Of a stretch of 64,000 bases of DNA, positions 23,778 through 34,800 are shown piece after piece. Under the pieces are notes generated by a model. That model was not told where the DNA came from. It did not search any database and saw nothing but the letters and a program-made list of their open reading frames with translations. Source of the stretch: Amaurobius ferox (taxonomy: Eukaryota > Arthropoda > Arachnida > Araneae > Amaurobiidae); NCBI GenBank assembly GCA_951213105.1, contig OX578139.1, positions 72,603,184 to 72,667,183 of the forward strand, in the 5' to 3' direction. The position numbers were made by a program, and so were the translations under genes. How positions within the stretch are numbered: position 1 is the stretch's first letter; every line of letters starts with the position of its first letter.

Positions 23778-24545
23778 TCTGATGTGGGCAACACATGACT
23801 TTCCTTATACAATGCAATGAATTTACTACTTTTACAGTTAAAAAAATGTTATTCTTATAATAGATACTTATATTCCTTCCAAGATATTGAACTTTCTTCA
23901 ATTAGTCGTCATTTTCATTGATTTAGAGTCATTTTTACCCATTTGGCGAGATTTTTGTTAATTTAACAACAATTAAAAATGTCGCCAAGTTGGCGACATT
24001 CCGCCAAATTCGTCGCTCAAATATCGCCAAGCGTTATGGATGGAGAAATAAGTTATTCTTATAGCCGATAAATGACTATTGGCGTTCAAATACAAAAGTA
24101 TTACTAAAAGTATATTTTTTCATGAATGGAACGAGCTGGTTCCACGAGAATGATGTCACCCAATTTATCGCATGGTATTACATATGAAAAGTGAACATGT
24201 TTCTCAATAGGAAATATATATTTTTTTATTTTATATATCTTTTTGATAATTTTTTTGAAAAATCTGCAATATATCGAGAATGGTTCATGTTAGCGTTTTA
24301 AAATTTATGTCAATCGTTTTCTAATGAAAAAAAACATAAGAAATGTCTATTTGCGTAACTTCATTAGTGGTTTTGATTATTTGACGATTTTTTCAAAATT
24401 TCACTCAAAAATTTAGGGAGGTTCTGGACATTCGATTGCGTATAAAAACAATAGACTTCCAGTGTTTACGTTTTGTGATTTTTGTACCAAATTTCGTTCT
24501 AATCGATCCATTCGTTCGTCAGTTGTCGTCTCCACAGGCTCACTG

Positions 24546-24576
<31 letters not shown>

Positions 24577-24701
24577 TCACTTCAAAAATGTTTGATTTGT
24601 GATCAGGGATGTTTGAAATGTGCTCTCCCGTTGAAAACTCGAATTTAAATTTTCGAACCCGTCACAATACTTTCCTTATACATTATGTATATAAGGAAAG
24701 T
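23778..24701 (+). repeat. H-family non-autonomous element, with a resident empty site
   Basis: Starts TCTGATGTGGGCAACACATG and ends in a perfect 12-bp hairpin, ACTTTCCTTATA/TATAAGGAAAGT. The opposite palindrome arm keeps the uninserted sequence GGTAAAAAAATGAG, which defines the ends: here it reads GGTAAAAAAA, the element, then TAAAATGAG. Length is about 924 bp. It holds a (CA)n tract at 24545-24575 and no coding sequence. The 5' flank is A-rich in the five copies with this end intact. The layout (microsatellite block, 3' hairpin, A/T target) recalls Helitron-associated HINE/DINE elements, but the class is not proven. Confidence 0.75.
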
Positions 24702-25302
24702 TAAAATGAGTTAAAGTTGCGAAATGTTTTACAGTGTACAACTGTTAAAAATTCTTGATGCTTTACTGCAATGACATTTAAATATTTGTTCTAAATATAC
24801 TTTTTTATCAACAACAAAAATAAGGTTTAAGATTAGAAACTATCGAGTTTTTGACTTTATTCAAGTTTTACTCATCTGTTTCATAAAGTCATCTCTTGCA
24901 TGCGGTTTCTAAAGTTACATTGTATTGGAATTCTTGAGAAATATCCTTTGTTCGCTTTCCAATAAACCTGGCACTTATCGAATTTCAATAACGGGAAAGG
25001 ATTCCGGAATAAACAGAAATTTTGGCAATGGCACAAATAGTTCATTTGACATGTAAGCAACAAAATAACATTGGAACTTTTAGGAATTATTTTATTTCGT
25101 ACTGATTACATAAAAAAATTATTAACATGTTCAAAAATATCTATACATCATTGTAAATACAAAAATACGATACGTACCCGATTATCAAATTAATAGAAAC
25201 TGCCAAGTCATATAGGCGCAATGCAGATCTATTAATGTCTTGTATATAAGAAGATAACAAAGACCAAGATGTGAAATAAGTGCCAACAGGGAAATAAAAT
25301 GT

Positions 25303-25355
25303 GGCCAAGGGGGATTGTGACCCCATGTTCCCGGTTATAACCAGCTACTACTCCT
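25303..25355 (-). ncRNA. GC-rich structured motif, partial copy E1
   Basis: Matches the G-run/C-run half of the motif (CCGGGAACATGGGGTCACAA in sense). The other half diverges. This is the one copy without a (TA)n tract on its 3' side. Confidence 0.35.
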
Positions 25356-25442
25356 AAGGAAATAACTAAGGTAACAAATTTGGTTTGATGTTCCAAGGAA
25401 ATATGGCCACAGGCACGTAACGGCTCCGGGAGTGTTTCCTTA

Positions 25443-25493
25443 GGAGTAATAGCTGGCTATAACCGGGAATATGGGATCACAATCTCCCTTGGT
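25443..25493 (+). ncRNA. GC-rich structured motif, partial copy E2
   Basis: Arm partner of E1. (TA)n begins about 60 bp downstream. Confidence 0.35.
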
Positions 25494-25548
25494 TACATTT
25501 TATTTCCCTGTTGGCACTTATCTCCCATCTCGTTCTTTATTGATCTTG

Positions 25549-25649
<101 letters not shown>

Positions 25650-25729
25650 AAATCTGAAAAATTGCTACAATTTATGTTGAATTGATTAAAAAGCTAAAAG
25701 CAAAAAATAATTATTATATAGGGTAGGGA

Positions 25730-25807
25730 GTATCGGCTAACGGGAGCGTTTGCCATGGCGGAAAAAAGCTTTAACCGGAGTGTTGGGGGTCGCAACTTCC
25801 CCCGGCC
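25730..25807 (+). ncRNA. GC-rich structured motif (Penelope 3' module), copy D
   Basis: Reads GTATCGGCTAACGGGAGCGT, self-complementary GCCATGGC, AAAAAAGCTTTAACCGGAGT, then GGGGG pairing with CCCCC before GGCC. (TA)n starts 62 bp downstream. No RT is nearby, so this is a solitary 3' end. Confidence 0.5.
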
Positions 25808-25866
25808 GTTACTCTTGTCACTCTTCTGGAAATTTACGAGTACATTGTTACTTGTCCTTTTTGGGA

Positions 25867-25869
<3 letters not shown>

Positions 25870-25904
<35 letters not shown>
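25870..25904. repeat. (TA)n tract
   Basis: AT dinucleotides downstream of motif copy D. Confidence 0.95.
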
Positions 25905-25907
<3 letters not shown>

Positions 25908-25989
25908 GAACTATCGAGAAGATTTCTTCCCATTACCTACAGCTGATTTCCCTGAAATTTTCAGTAAAATGCTAACAAATGTTTTAGTG

Positions 25990-26480
25990 TTAATAACTCA
26001 TTAAAACTATCAAGTTTATATTTCTATAGAGTTTCAATAATAACCAATTATGCAATTAAATGTACAGAAAACTATTTCCAGTTCCAGGTTTTAACGCAAA
26101 TAAATTGCTTGTTGTCACACTAATATTCTATAGTCCAATATTTTGGCATATGCTCTTCTGTTTCCCAATTCTGTATGTTCTAGTTTAACTTTCGTTTATT
26201 TTCTTGTTGATTTCCATCATTCAGCTATTGGAATGAAGTTGCTTAATGCTTAGAGGTTTATCGATGGTGAGGAGGGTTTAAATTTCGTAGATTGTATCTT
26301 TAAGTGAAAACGATAGAAATTCGATAACTGCATCCCCTTCCCCTTTATTCTAGGAAAAAAATTAAGGATATATAAAAAACCTATTTATAAACAATTTTTA
26401 ACAAACTGAACACCATTGGAACTTAAAGAATATAACAATATATATTCTTTGACATAAAATGAAGTTTACATTTTTGGATA
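25990..26480 (+). repeat. R2-family repeat
   Basis: Homologous to 16490-17020: TAAATTGCTTGTTGTCACAC-like block, TATAGTCCAA, AATTCTGTATGTTC, CAGCTATTGGAATGAAG, GGTTTATCGAT, and ACCTATTTATAAACAATTTT near its end. Confidence 0.6.
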
Positions 26481-26689
26481 AGATACTTATTTTCAGCGTA
26501 TTATTAATTTTTTTTATTTACAATTTACATTCTATAAAATATTAAATTAAAATAAGTCTTTTCATCTTATGTTTTCGGAAAAAATATTGGTCTATGAAAC
26601 AGAAAATAAGATGACGCGATTACAATAAAGAAAATTGACTATACGGAATTTTGAGCCCGTACTTTATACGACAGTGTTTATAAAATTGA

Positions 26690-26960
26690 GTATTGGAATG
26701 TTGCTTTTCTGAAATACTTAACGCTTAGAGGTTTATCGATAGGAGGGTTTAAATGCCGTAGATTGTCTCTGGATGGATGTACCATAGAATTTCGATACGT
26801 ACATTTCCTTCCCCGTTTTTCCAGGAAGAAAAATTGAGAACATATAAAAGACCTATTTATAAACAACGTTTAATAAATTCAACACCAATGGAGAGTATAA
26901 CAATAGAGATTCTTTGACATAAAATGACATTTAAATTCTGGGATAAGGGACTTATTTTTA
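26690..26960 (+). repeat. R2-family repeat, partial
   Basis: Repeats GCTTAGAGGTTTATCGAT, AGGGTTTAAATGCCGTAGAT, ACCTATTTATAAACAACG and TTCTTTGACATAAAATGA from the neighbouring copy at 26250-26480. Confidence 0.65.
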
Positions 26961-26969
26961 GAGTATTGT

Positions 26970-28680
26970 TAAAATTGTATTTTAATTACATATTGCATTC
27001 TATAAAATATTAAATAAAAAGAAGTCTTTCCACACACATCCTTTAATGCATTCAGAAATAATATAACTGTATACAACAAAAAACAAGATGAAGCGATTAC
27101 AATGAAGAATATAAACTATACAGGATTTTGAACCCATACTTTATACGACATGGTTTATAAAATTGGGTAAAAATGCTCTATAATAAAAATGAAATTTTAG
27201 CTCAAAATTAGAGTAGGAAGTGGAGTTTGTAAAAGTGTTATGTTAGTAGCAATATGGTCATGTAGATAATTATGTAGATAAAATGATTTTTAACATACAA
27301 ATTCTCAAATATTAAATTGAATTATCTAATATACAGTTAGAGATACCCAATTTTAATTACTTTACTTTTTATTGAATTTTACTGGAAACTATATGCAAAA
27401 TATTTGAATAAATGCCTAAAATTTTATTGATGAAAAATAACAATGTTTAATTTGTCCATGAGTCATTTTAGAAATATTTAATATTTGCTAAGCGTATATG
27501 TTTAGATTAATTTTTGCAGTCCCCAAGTAACGCGTATTTAATTTAATTTAAGTACTTTAGCGAAGTAATTTTAGTTAAGTAAATGGATGGGTAGAAGTAA
27601 TGTTTTATAAGAAAATATTATTAGCGTGTACACGTAAAAAATCAGTGAAAAACTCTTGTGTTATATTCCCAAAAGTTTAAATGTACTGAAATCATACATC
27701 AGAAAAATTGAAGAAGGATTAGGCTTTTATAATACCTGGGTGCTAATACGATTTCAATAGTTTTTCCCTCTTGAAGAGAGAAAAGCCATAAGGAGAGGTG
27801 AGGAGGGAATAGACAAAAGGAGGGGAATGTTTCTTTGTTAGTCCCCACCTGAAGAAGACTATTCCCACTGCCAATCTGGAGATACAATTATAGAGAACAC
27901 CTGAAATATCATTACAGCATAATGCCTGTCTCCGTGGTTAAATTGCATTTTCAAGAAACCATAGTCTTTTTTTTAATCAGACGCGCTTGACATTGGCGAC
28001 AAATATGGCGAAATATCACCAGCTTTTCAACTTTTGCATTTTATAGTTTGATTGAAAATTTTTCGAATCCGTGGTTGTTTCGGGAAGTTCTACAGACGTA
28101 TATAAAGCTGATCATCGTTCAGTTGGAGGTATTGCTGTTATATGAGTAAAGTATATTGCAAATAGCTGAATGTCTTGCAAAAATAATCTTCTATTGTATA
28201 AAACAATTGAACATTCTATTGATGTTTTATGGCACCTAACAGCTGTTTGGACACCGCGTAAGATAGCTAGAGAGTTCTTACAAATATATATTGTTCTGGT
28301 TTATCCTTATTGGTGCTTTAAATAACAGTTTTAGTTATCTAGTCATTCAGACTTAATTTTGTATTCTCAGAACATACACACGAGTTAAGGGTGACACGCG
28401 TTAAGCGTGGTATTTTGCCACATGAAGTCTTTCAATGGATTGCAGTCACAATCTATTTTAAGTTGGATGCGTGGTAAAGCAGTTATAATCGGTAAGAATA
28501 AAGCTTCACAAAATTTCTACGCGTAGCAGGTTATTAACTATCATTATAATTATATGTTACTGCAAGCTCTAAAATGCTCTAGAAAGCGCTGAATTAAAAT
28601 CACGTACCAAAAATTCTATATTAGAAACAATAAACATGAGGAATAATATCTTCAAATTCACAGTATTTTAATGGATATAT
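26970..28680. other. AT-rich stretch without recognisable genes
   Basis: No motifs or repeats I can name. A short fragment near 28000 (TTGGCGACAAATATGGCGA) resembles the H-family core. Confidence 0.5.
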
Positions 28681-28684
28681 ACGT

Positions 28685-28935
28685 ACAGCGCAAGAAATAA
28701 TAATAAATAAATCGAAGAACCCATACATAAGGACGAAATTCAGGATCAAGTATTCCACAGCGATTGATTAAACTTCTGCAGTATTTCAGGTTCTTGGAAC
28801 GTAGTTTAATATAATGCGGGATAGGGACACTATATGAAGTTCGAATTCCTTCTTCTGCTAACAACATCATCATTAAGAGATTGAGTAAATAATAATGATG
28901 TTCTTGATACGTTAGTTGTTAAAATATAAGTAACC
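28685..28935 (+). repeat. Dispersed repeat R3, copy 1
   Basis: Shares TATTCCACAGCGATTGATTAAA, TTGGAAC, GAATTCCTTCTTC, CATTAAGAG and AATAATGATGTTCTTGA with 32568-32830 in the same order and orientation. Noncoding; class unknown. Confidence 0.65.
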
Positions 28936-29127
28936 AATAAAGTGTTCTGAATTTTATGCGTACGTATTGATAAAGATATGTGAAGTTAACTATCTGCAAT
29001 TTATTCTATATTAACTATCTACCATTTTGATATTGCAAAAATCAGACTTTTACAAAGCTTTGAAACAAATTTATACAATGCAGTGATTCATTTCGTTTAG
29101 TGATGTATCGATATACTAACAATATAT

Positions 29128-29490
29128 ATCCCCATTTTATCGATACTGTATTAATATTATTCTGTATTGTATCGAAACTGTATCAGTTGAAGACCCAAGC
29201 CGTCCGACTCATCCGAGGACTTGAGCAACCAAAAGGACGTCTGGGAAAGGATACTGTATCAGTGTCACTCTTCATTGAATTGATATTGTAGCAATATCAC
29301 ACTTCATTGTAGAAACATTTTATCAATAATTATATTCATTCATTCAATAATTATATTCATTCAATTATATTTCATCATCGATACTGTATTAATATCGTTC
29401 CTCATTGTATTGATACTGTAATAATATAGCTAATCATTGTATCGATGCTGTAACAATATCGCTCTTCATTGTATCAATAGTGACAATCTT
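29128..29490. repeat. Degenerate minisatellite, ~38-bp unit
   Basis: Units resemble CATTGTATCGATACTGTA followed by TTAATATCGCTCTT and repeat about eight times with drift. A 65-bp micro-retroposon interrupts it at 29188. Confidence 0.7.
29188..29252 (-). mobile_element. ~65-bp micro-retroposon in a minisatellite
   Basis: ACTGTATCAGT at 29177-29187 and 29253-29263 is an 11-bp TSD, although the host minisatellite contains similar words. The insert is the SINE/LINE tail hairpin alone: AGACGTCC, a ~29-nt loop with CCTCGGATGAGTC, GGACGGCT, then TGGGTCTTCA. Its loop differs from the SINE loop but matches two other micro-copies. Confidence 0.65.
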
Positions 29491-29706
29491 ATTGAAGCAA
29501 TACTGAAAATAATGATTGCACATAAATTTATAAGGACGATCAACATTTAATAGGACAAAAAAATCATTAAAAAGAAAGTATGGTCAGTAGAGAAGTCAAA
29601 GAAAATATCAAACGAAAACACTTTACATACACTCTCGGGTTCATAGCCAAATGTATTAGACAAATGACCATAAAACGAGACAGGTGGGAAAAAATGAGAA
29701 ATACGA

Positions 29707-29710
29707 AATA

Positions 29711-29749
<39 letters not shown>
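29707..29749. repeat. (TA)n tract
   Basis: Short AT-dinucleotide tract. Confidence 0.9.
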
Positions 29750-29754
<5 letters not shown>

Positions 29755-30004
29755 CAAATTATTTTATGATTACAATGAAAAACCTTGCCTCTTTTGCATT
29801 GATTTATACAGAAACTCAAAGGATGCTGAGAGATTGATTGATTGAGTTAAATGTCGCATTTGGCGCACGAACCATGCATCAATCCAAAAAACGAGGATAT
29901 GTATTTTATTTGTGAATTTTTTTAGCCTAAATTAAATAATTTGAATTTGATATCCATAATGATTTATTGTTATTATTTTTTTTTGTAATACTTTCCATTT
30001 TATG

Positions 30005-30245
30005 ACTAAGGTCATAAAAGCTGGTAGAAATAGATGGTTGGGACACTTAAAAAAATCCTGTGTCGCATTTTCAAACAAAAAGTTGACCTTTTCCAAACCA
30101 GAGAGATCTATGACCTACAAAGACTCTCCATAAGATGTTTGGACAGCGTTGTAAAATACATACAGACGATAGGCTACAGAAAGGAACGATAGAGAAGGAA
30201 CGATAGAGAAGCATTTCTTGGACTGTCAGGCCCTGAAGCATCCTG
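30005..30245 (+). pseudogene. Possible LINE C-terminal remnant
   Basis: A frame near 30008 reads KVIKAGRNRWLGHLKK, resembling the R-x-RWLGHV motif at the C-terminus of some LINE polyproteins. Downstream fragments (DSVVKYIQTIG...RNDREAFLGL) loosely follow the tail pattern of such proteins. Several stops and frame changes occur. The assignment is tentative. Confidence 0.35.
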
Positions 30246-30568
30246 TAACACCAAAGAAGAAGATGCTTTCCATAAATAATTATAATACGAAAACTACATC
30301 AAACACAGTATATATAAACTTTATGTATTTCTTACCATTTCTGTAACCTAACAATGTAGTGCTCGCAAATGTTAGCAAGTTTTATATTGATTTACGTTTA
30401 TTTTACAAATATTTGATTCTACATTTCCCTTGGAGCAAAACCAAATAATTCATAATTTTATATAATTTATTACCGCAAAGGAAGCAGCGAAATTTGATCA
30501 GTATACTATATACATTTGCAGAAAATGTTTAACTGCATAATCATTATACATTATAAGCAATAAAATTA

Positions 30569-31040
30569 AAGACACATATTAGAGATAAAAAGGTCATTTA
30601 ATTAAATAAAACCATCCTACAAGATGTACAAATATTAAAGGGCCAGAGCGCTTTCTGGTATCACTATACCCTTCATCATTGGCTATATGAAAAATTACCG
30701 TGGAAACAAGCTCATATGTAGACCTGATCGACAGGCAAATTTGCATAAATAAGCTACGGAATAATGATAATATAAACAGACGTGATACCACCTAATATTA
30801 GACGTGATACCACCTAATAATAGACGTGATACCACCTAATAATAGACGTGATACCACCTAATAATTATTTTAAATCTATGATCTACATATGAGCTTGTTT
30901 CCACGGTAATTTTTCATATAGCCACTGATAAAGGATATAGTGATACCCGAAAGCGCTCTGGTCTTTTAACATTTTTGCGTCTTGTTGGATGTTTTTATTT
31001 GATTAAATGACCTTTTTGTCTATGATATATGTCTTTCATT
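30569..31040. repeat. Foldback with internal 22-bp tandem repeats
   Basis: Arms 30569-30725 and 30885-31040 are inverted repeats (landmarks AAAAATTACCGTGGAAACAAGC and its complement, AGAGCGCTTTC and GAAAGCGCTCT). The centre carries four copies of TAGACGTGATACCACCTAAT at 22-bp spacing. A related GGACGTGACACCACCTCATA follows outside the right arm at about 31062. No coding sequence. Confidence 0.8.
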
Positions 31041-31556
31041 TCATTTCTTATATATGGAAGTGGACGTGACACCACCTCATAATCATTATAAATTAATTAA
31101 ATTCGATAGTGATAGAAATCTGGTTTAGTTTCCTCAATTAATTTCAAAACAACGTAAAAACGTATGAAAATGAAATAACTTCCTTACTCTCCCCTATGTA
31201 AGACATATATTTTTCTTTCATACAAAATGTAAACTTAATAGTTTGTAAGTAAAATAAAATAATATGCCCAATCCTTCATATTTATTTTTTATATAAACTT
31301 AATAGTAAAAACTCACATATTAACAGTAAAGTAAATTAAAACAATATGTTTTCTTCACCAACGGGAAGTAAGGTATTACTATTGTTTTCTGCAAGAAATA
31401 GCTCTATTGACATCTTGATTAGAAATTAATATTTTTAACATTCAAATTACAAAACAGTATCTTTCTTTTTTTGATATTACATAATGCTTCAACACATAAA
31501 ATATCGTTGCGATATGAACACTCATTCTTGAGGTATGACACCCATCACCTACGCCC

Positions 31557-31849
31557 AGGGGCGCGGTAGCCCATTGGTTAGAGCGCTGGAGTTGCACTCG
31601 GTAGGCCCGGGTTCGATTCCAGCCTCTGCCAAAACTGCCGCCGTGTTCATGCGGAGTACGATCACGTTAAACATGTGGGTCCGAAAGTCCTTCCGAGAGG
31701 TTGGTGGTAGGGGAAGGAGGGTACGGTCCCTGTGGATGCCTCCCCCACTGGGTTCCGGTCTAAATTGGGTGGCACTTCCCGACCGTCCAAACAGTTACCT
31801 TACACCTTTCTGGTAGGTCGGACGGTCTGGGTTTCAACAACAACAACAA
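31557..31849 (+). mobile_element. tRNA-derived SINE, full copy, 16-bp TSD
   Basis: CCCATCACCTACGCCC at 31541-31556 and 31850-31865 is the TSD. The 293-bp element has a tRNA-like head with A box GGTAGCCCATTGGTTAGAGC and a perfect B box GGTTCGATTCC, a ~150-bp body, then the 3' hairpin GACCGTCC, 31-nt loop, GGACGGTC, TGGGTTTCAA and a (CAA)n tail. Reading frames through it are incidental. Pol III transcription from the head is expected from the family, not shown. Confidence 0.92.
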
Positions 31850-31865
31850 CCCATCACCTACGCCC

Positions 31866-31923
31866 GGCCGTCCAAATAGTTGCTCTTAGTCCTCTGGGCG
31901 AGTCGGACGGTCTGGGTCTTCAA
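31866..31923 (+). mobile_element. 58-bp micro-retroposon sharing the SINE's target site
   Basis: It lies between the second and third copies of CCCATCACCTACGC (31850 and 31924-31937). It consists of GGCCGTCC, a 31-nt loop with CTGGGCGAGTC, GGACGGTC and TGGGTCTTCAA. The full SINE sits in the duplicated target on its left, so two insertions used the same site. Confidence 0.85.
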
Positions 31924-32030
31924 CCCATCACCTACGCATACATTGATACCTTTCTAAATGTATTCAAACTCTATTCAAAAGATCTTCACAATATGTCTCT
32001 ACTTTCCACATTTGCTTGCGGTCATAGCTT

Positions 32031-32520
32031 CCGATATTAAAAACACGACACATAGAAACCATGATAACGCTGATATTAAAAACTTGAAACATACAGCTAT
32101 GCTAATGCTGATATTAAAAACACGAAAGACACTTCTATTATAAAGCTGTCAACAAAAACACGAGACCATACCATGGTAGTGATTTATTAGAGATTCGAAA
32201 CATACAACTATGATAATTTTGATATTAAAAACATGAAACATACATTCCAGTTAATACTGATATTAAAACAAGAAACATATACTATGATATTGCTGTCATT
32301 AATAACACGAAACATACAGCTTTAATAATGGTGTTATTAAAAAAATAAATAAATAACGCGAGACCATACCATGGTAATGATTTATTTAAAACACGAAACA
32401 TACAACATAAATAATTATGATTTTAAAAACATGAAACATGCATCCCTGAAAATGTTGACATTAACAACACGAAACAAACACCCTCGATAACGTTGAAATT
32501 AAAAACACAACAAGCATTAT
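32031..32520. repeat. Degenerate minisatellite, ~37-bp unit with higher-order repeat
   Basis: Units like GATATTAAAAACATGAAACA followed by TACAGCTATGATAATGCT repeat throughout. A block CGAGACCATACCATGGTA...GATTTATT recurs about 200 bp apart (32159 and 32359), indicating a higher-order period. Confidence 0.7.
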
Positions 32521-32567
32521 TAATCTCTCCAAACGTGGACTGCTTTAATAAACGCATGTATACAACA

Positions 32568-32830
32568 CATAACTAATAATAATAATAAACAAGTCAACGA
32601 ACAATGCCTGAGCACATACTTAAGCGTCAAATATTCCACAGCGATTGATTAAATTCCTCCTGAATTTAAGGTTGTTGGAACTCACTTTAATAGAATGCCG
32701 GAAACGGAAGATGTGGGGCTGTCACGAAATCTGAATTCCTTCTTCCACTAACCACGGCGTCATTAAGAGGTCGGGTAAACAATAATGATGTTCTTGAAAT
32801 GTCATATAGTTAAAGAATTTACGAATCTAA
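32568..32830 (+). repeat. Dispersed repeat R3, copy 2
   Basis: Partner of 28685-28935, about 3.9 kb away in the same orientation. Confidence 0.65.
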
Positions 32831-33308
32831 GCGCGCATATTCTAAATTTAGCTCGTACGTATTCATTGTCACATACCATTTGCCCCATTAAATATGTTTC
32901 AGTGACATCAGCTTTATAAGTAATGATGAAGTATTTAAATTTCCACTTCGTCAATATTCGCTTGATAATTTTTGTGTTCTTTGAATGTTCAAAGTATTCT
33001 AAACAGAGTTAGAAGCAATATATAAAAGTAAAAATACCCTTAGTTACTTCATTTCCTTAGTCATAGCTACTTATATTTACAGAACTGTTGTATTTTCTAA
33101 CACCCACTAATAATATACTAATATATTTCAATTTCATATATAGGCGTCTGTAAAACTTTTTCCAGGGAAGGAGGGCAAACTCAGGCACATGATGTTCGAC
33201 ATCGACTGGCTTTATGTTCGCCTTTGTAATATTGATGTTCAAGGATGAGTGTGACCCCTCTTTACATCCCTTATGGGCGATCATGACTTCATACTTAATA
33301 ACATGAGT

Positions 33309-33366
33309 TGAAGACCCAGACCGTCCGACTCATCCGAAAGCATAGAACATCCATTTGGACGGGCGG
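33309..33366 (-). mobile_element. 58-bp micro-retroposon beside the hairpin array
   Basis: TTAATAACATGAGT at 33295-33308 and 33367-33380 is a 14-bp TSD. The minus strand reads GCCCGTCC, a ~30-nt loop with CGGATGAGTC, GGACGGTC, TGGGTCTTCA. The tandem array of related hairpins starts directly after the right TSD copy. Confidence 0.85.
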
Positions 33367-33380
33367 TTAATAACATGAGT

Positions 33381-33790
33381 CGAAAACCCAGACCGTCCGG
33401 CTCGCCTTCAAATATGTCCTCGGAAGAGCCGGACGGTCTGGGTTTTCGACTCAGACCATCCGGCTCGCCTTCAAATATGTCCTCGGATGAGCCGGACGTT
33501 CTGGGTTTTCGACTCAGACCATCCGGCTCGCCTTCAAATATGTCCTCGGATGAGCCGGACGGTCTGGGTTTTCGACTCAGACCATCCGTCTCGCCTTCAA
33601 ATATGTCCTCGGATGAGCCGGACGGTCTGGGTTTTCGACTCAGACCGTCCGGCTCGCCTTCAAATATGTCCTCGGATGAGCCGGACGGTCTGGGTTTTCG
33701 ACTCAGACCGTCCGGCTTGCCTTCAAATATGTCCTCGGATAAGCCGGAGGTCTGGGTTTTCGACTCAGACCGTCCTGCTCATCCGAGGAT
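33381..33790 (+). repeat. 63-bp tandem array of the retroposon 3' hairpin, 7 units
   Basis: Hairpin starts at 33391, 33454, 33517, 33580, 33643, 33706 and 33768 give a 63-bp period (one unit 62). Each unit has GACCGTCCGGCTC, a ~22-nt loop, GAGCCGGACGGTC and TGGGTTTTCGACTCA, so a 13-bp near-perfect stem. Because 63 is a multiple of three the array stays open in two frames; the 21-residue protein repeats are a by-product. Decayed pieces continue to about 33885. Confidence 0.85.
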
Positions 33791-33899
33791 ATAGTTGAAG
33801 ACCCATCCGAGGACATAGTCGAAAACCCAGTCTGTCCGGCTCATCCGTGGACATAGAGCCGCAGTTTGGGCGGCATCCGAGGACATAGTGTAAAAATTC

Positions 33900-34800
33900 C
33901 ATGTAATATAGAAATAAGAAAACATTTAAAAGGTTATATCTTGTATGTATTCATCTTACGTAGGTAACATTTTAAAATCTTGAGTATTTACTACACTCTT
34001 TGAATTTTTATATCAAATTATTTTTTTTTATTCGCCAATAAATAAAACTTACTGAAATAAAATTTATTAAAATGCGAATTCCAATACAAATTTCACTTGT
34101 AATACCGATTTTTTTGCCAAATTTTCAACCTCCCCAGTCAAAAATCTCACGCTATGCTACTAGTACATCATGTTGATTAACGTCACGGACTAATTAAAAT
34201 AGTTTCCATCCTCATATAAAAAGGTATCCTTGCCACCCTAATTAAAGCAGAATCATTTTCAGCCACAATAGAGTAAGTAACACACATGATCCAGGAGGGA
34301 CAGCTATACCGATGTAAATTTCAAAAAGTTAAAGAAATAGATTTGGAGGAATTGACTAAAACTCTCTCGAGCCAGATGGAAAGAAGGTATGTGACGTTTC
34401 CCCACCAAATTTTTATTGGGATATCTTTATTTTTTAAGTATCCATCGCATATTCAAATTATTAATGTTTAGGCAGGATGGGTCACAGACAAGCTAGTTCG
34501 AGAGATAATTAATGCATGCATCCGAATCTGGTGGTTCATCCATTTTCCTCCTTTGTTTTGCCTTTCATTTTTTATAATTTTCGGTTGGCGACGCTTTTAT
34601 CTTGAATCACGCCTATAATTGAAACCTGGTTTGTTTCAGTTGCGTTGTTGCGGAATAGAATACGGCTATGTCTAAATATAGAATAGCACTGTCTTTTGGA
34701 GTACATGTTTACGTTATATTTTAAGTATATCTAAGACGGGATAGCTCGATAAAGTTTAAAATCTAAAATATTAAAATATGCTGTAAAGTAAAATAATATA
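33900..34800. other. Stretch without recognisable genes
   Basis: No motifs recognised. Confidence 0.45.

Larger units (their letters stand above)
22998..25155. repeat. Large palindrome with (TA)n centre, right arm split by an H element
   Basis: The left arm 22998-23535 pairs with 23690-23777 joined to 24702-25155. The centre is a (TA)n tract (23533-23640). Removing the H copy at 23778-24701 makes the right arm continuous with the left. Landmarks are CTGGCAAACTGATAAG and its complement close to the centre, and ATGATGTATAGATATTTTTG at the outer ends. Confidence 0.8.
25273..25524. mobile_element. Small foldback with Penelope-type GC-rich motif in each arm
   Basis: The 90-bp arms 25273-25362 and 25435-25524 are inverted repeats (AAGTGCCAACAGGGAAATAA on the left, complement on the right) around a 72-bp GC-richer centre. 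Each arm holds the GGCC...GGGGG...TTGTGACCCC...CCCGGTTA part of the motif seen at Penelope 3' ends. (TA)n lies 32 bp to the right. Noncoding. Confidence 0.65.

Noticed and set aside
31535..31816. 93-codon frame starting near 31535
   Set aside because: Incidental frame through the SINE.
33381..33790. CRISPR-like array
   Set aside because: Whole 63-bp units are near-identical with no variable spacers, and the setting is eukaryotic.
33375..33798. A 139-codon protein with a 21-residue repeat
   Set aside because: The 63-bp array is divisible by three and stays open in two frames. The DNA hairpin explains the conservation better than a protein.
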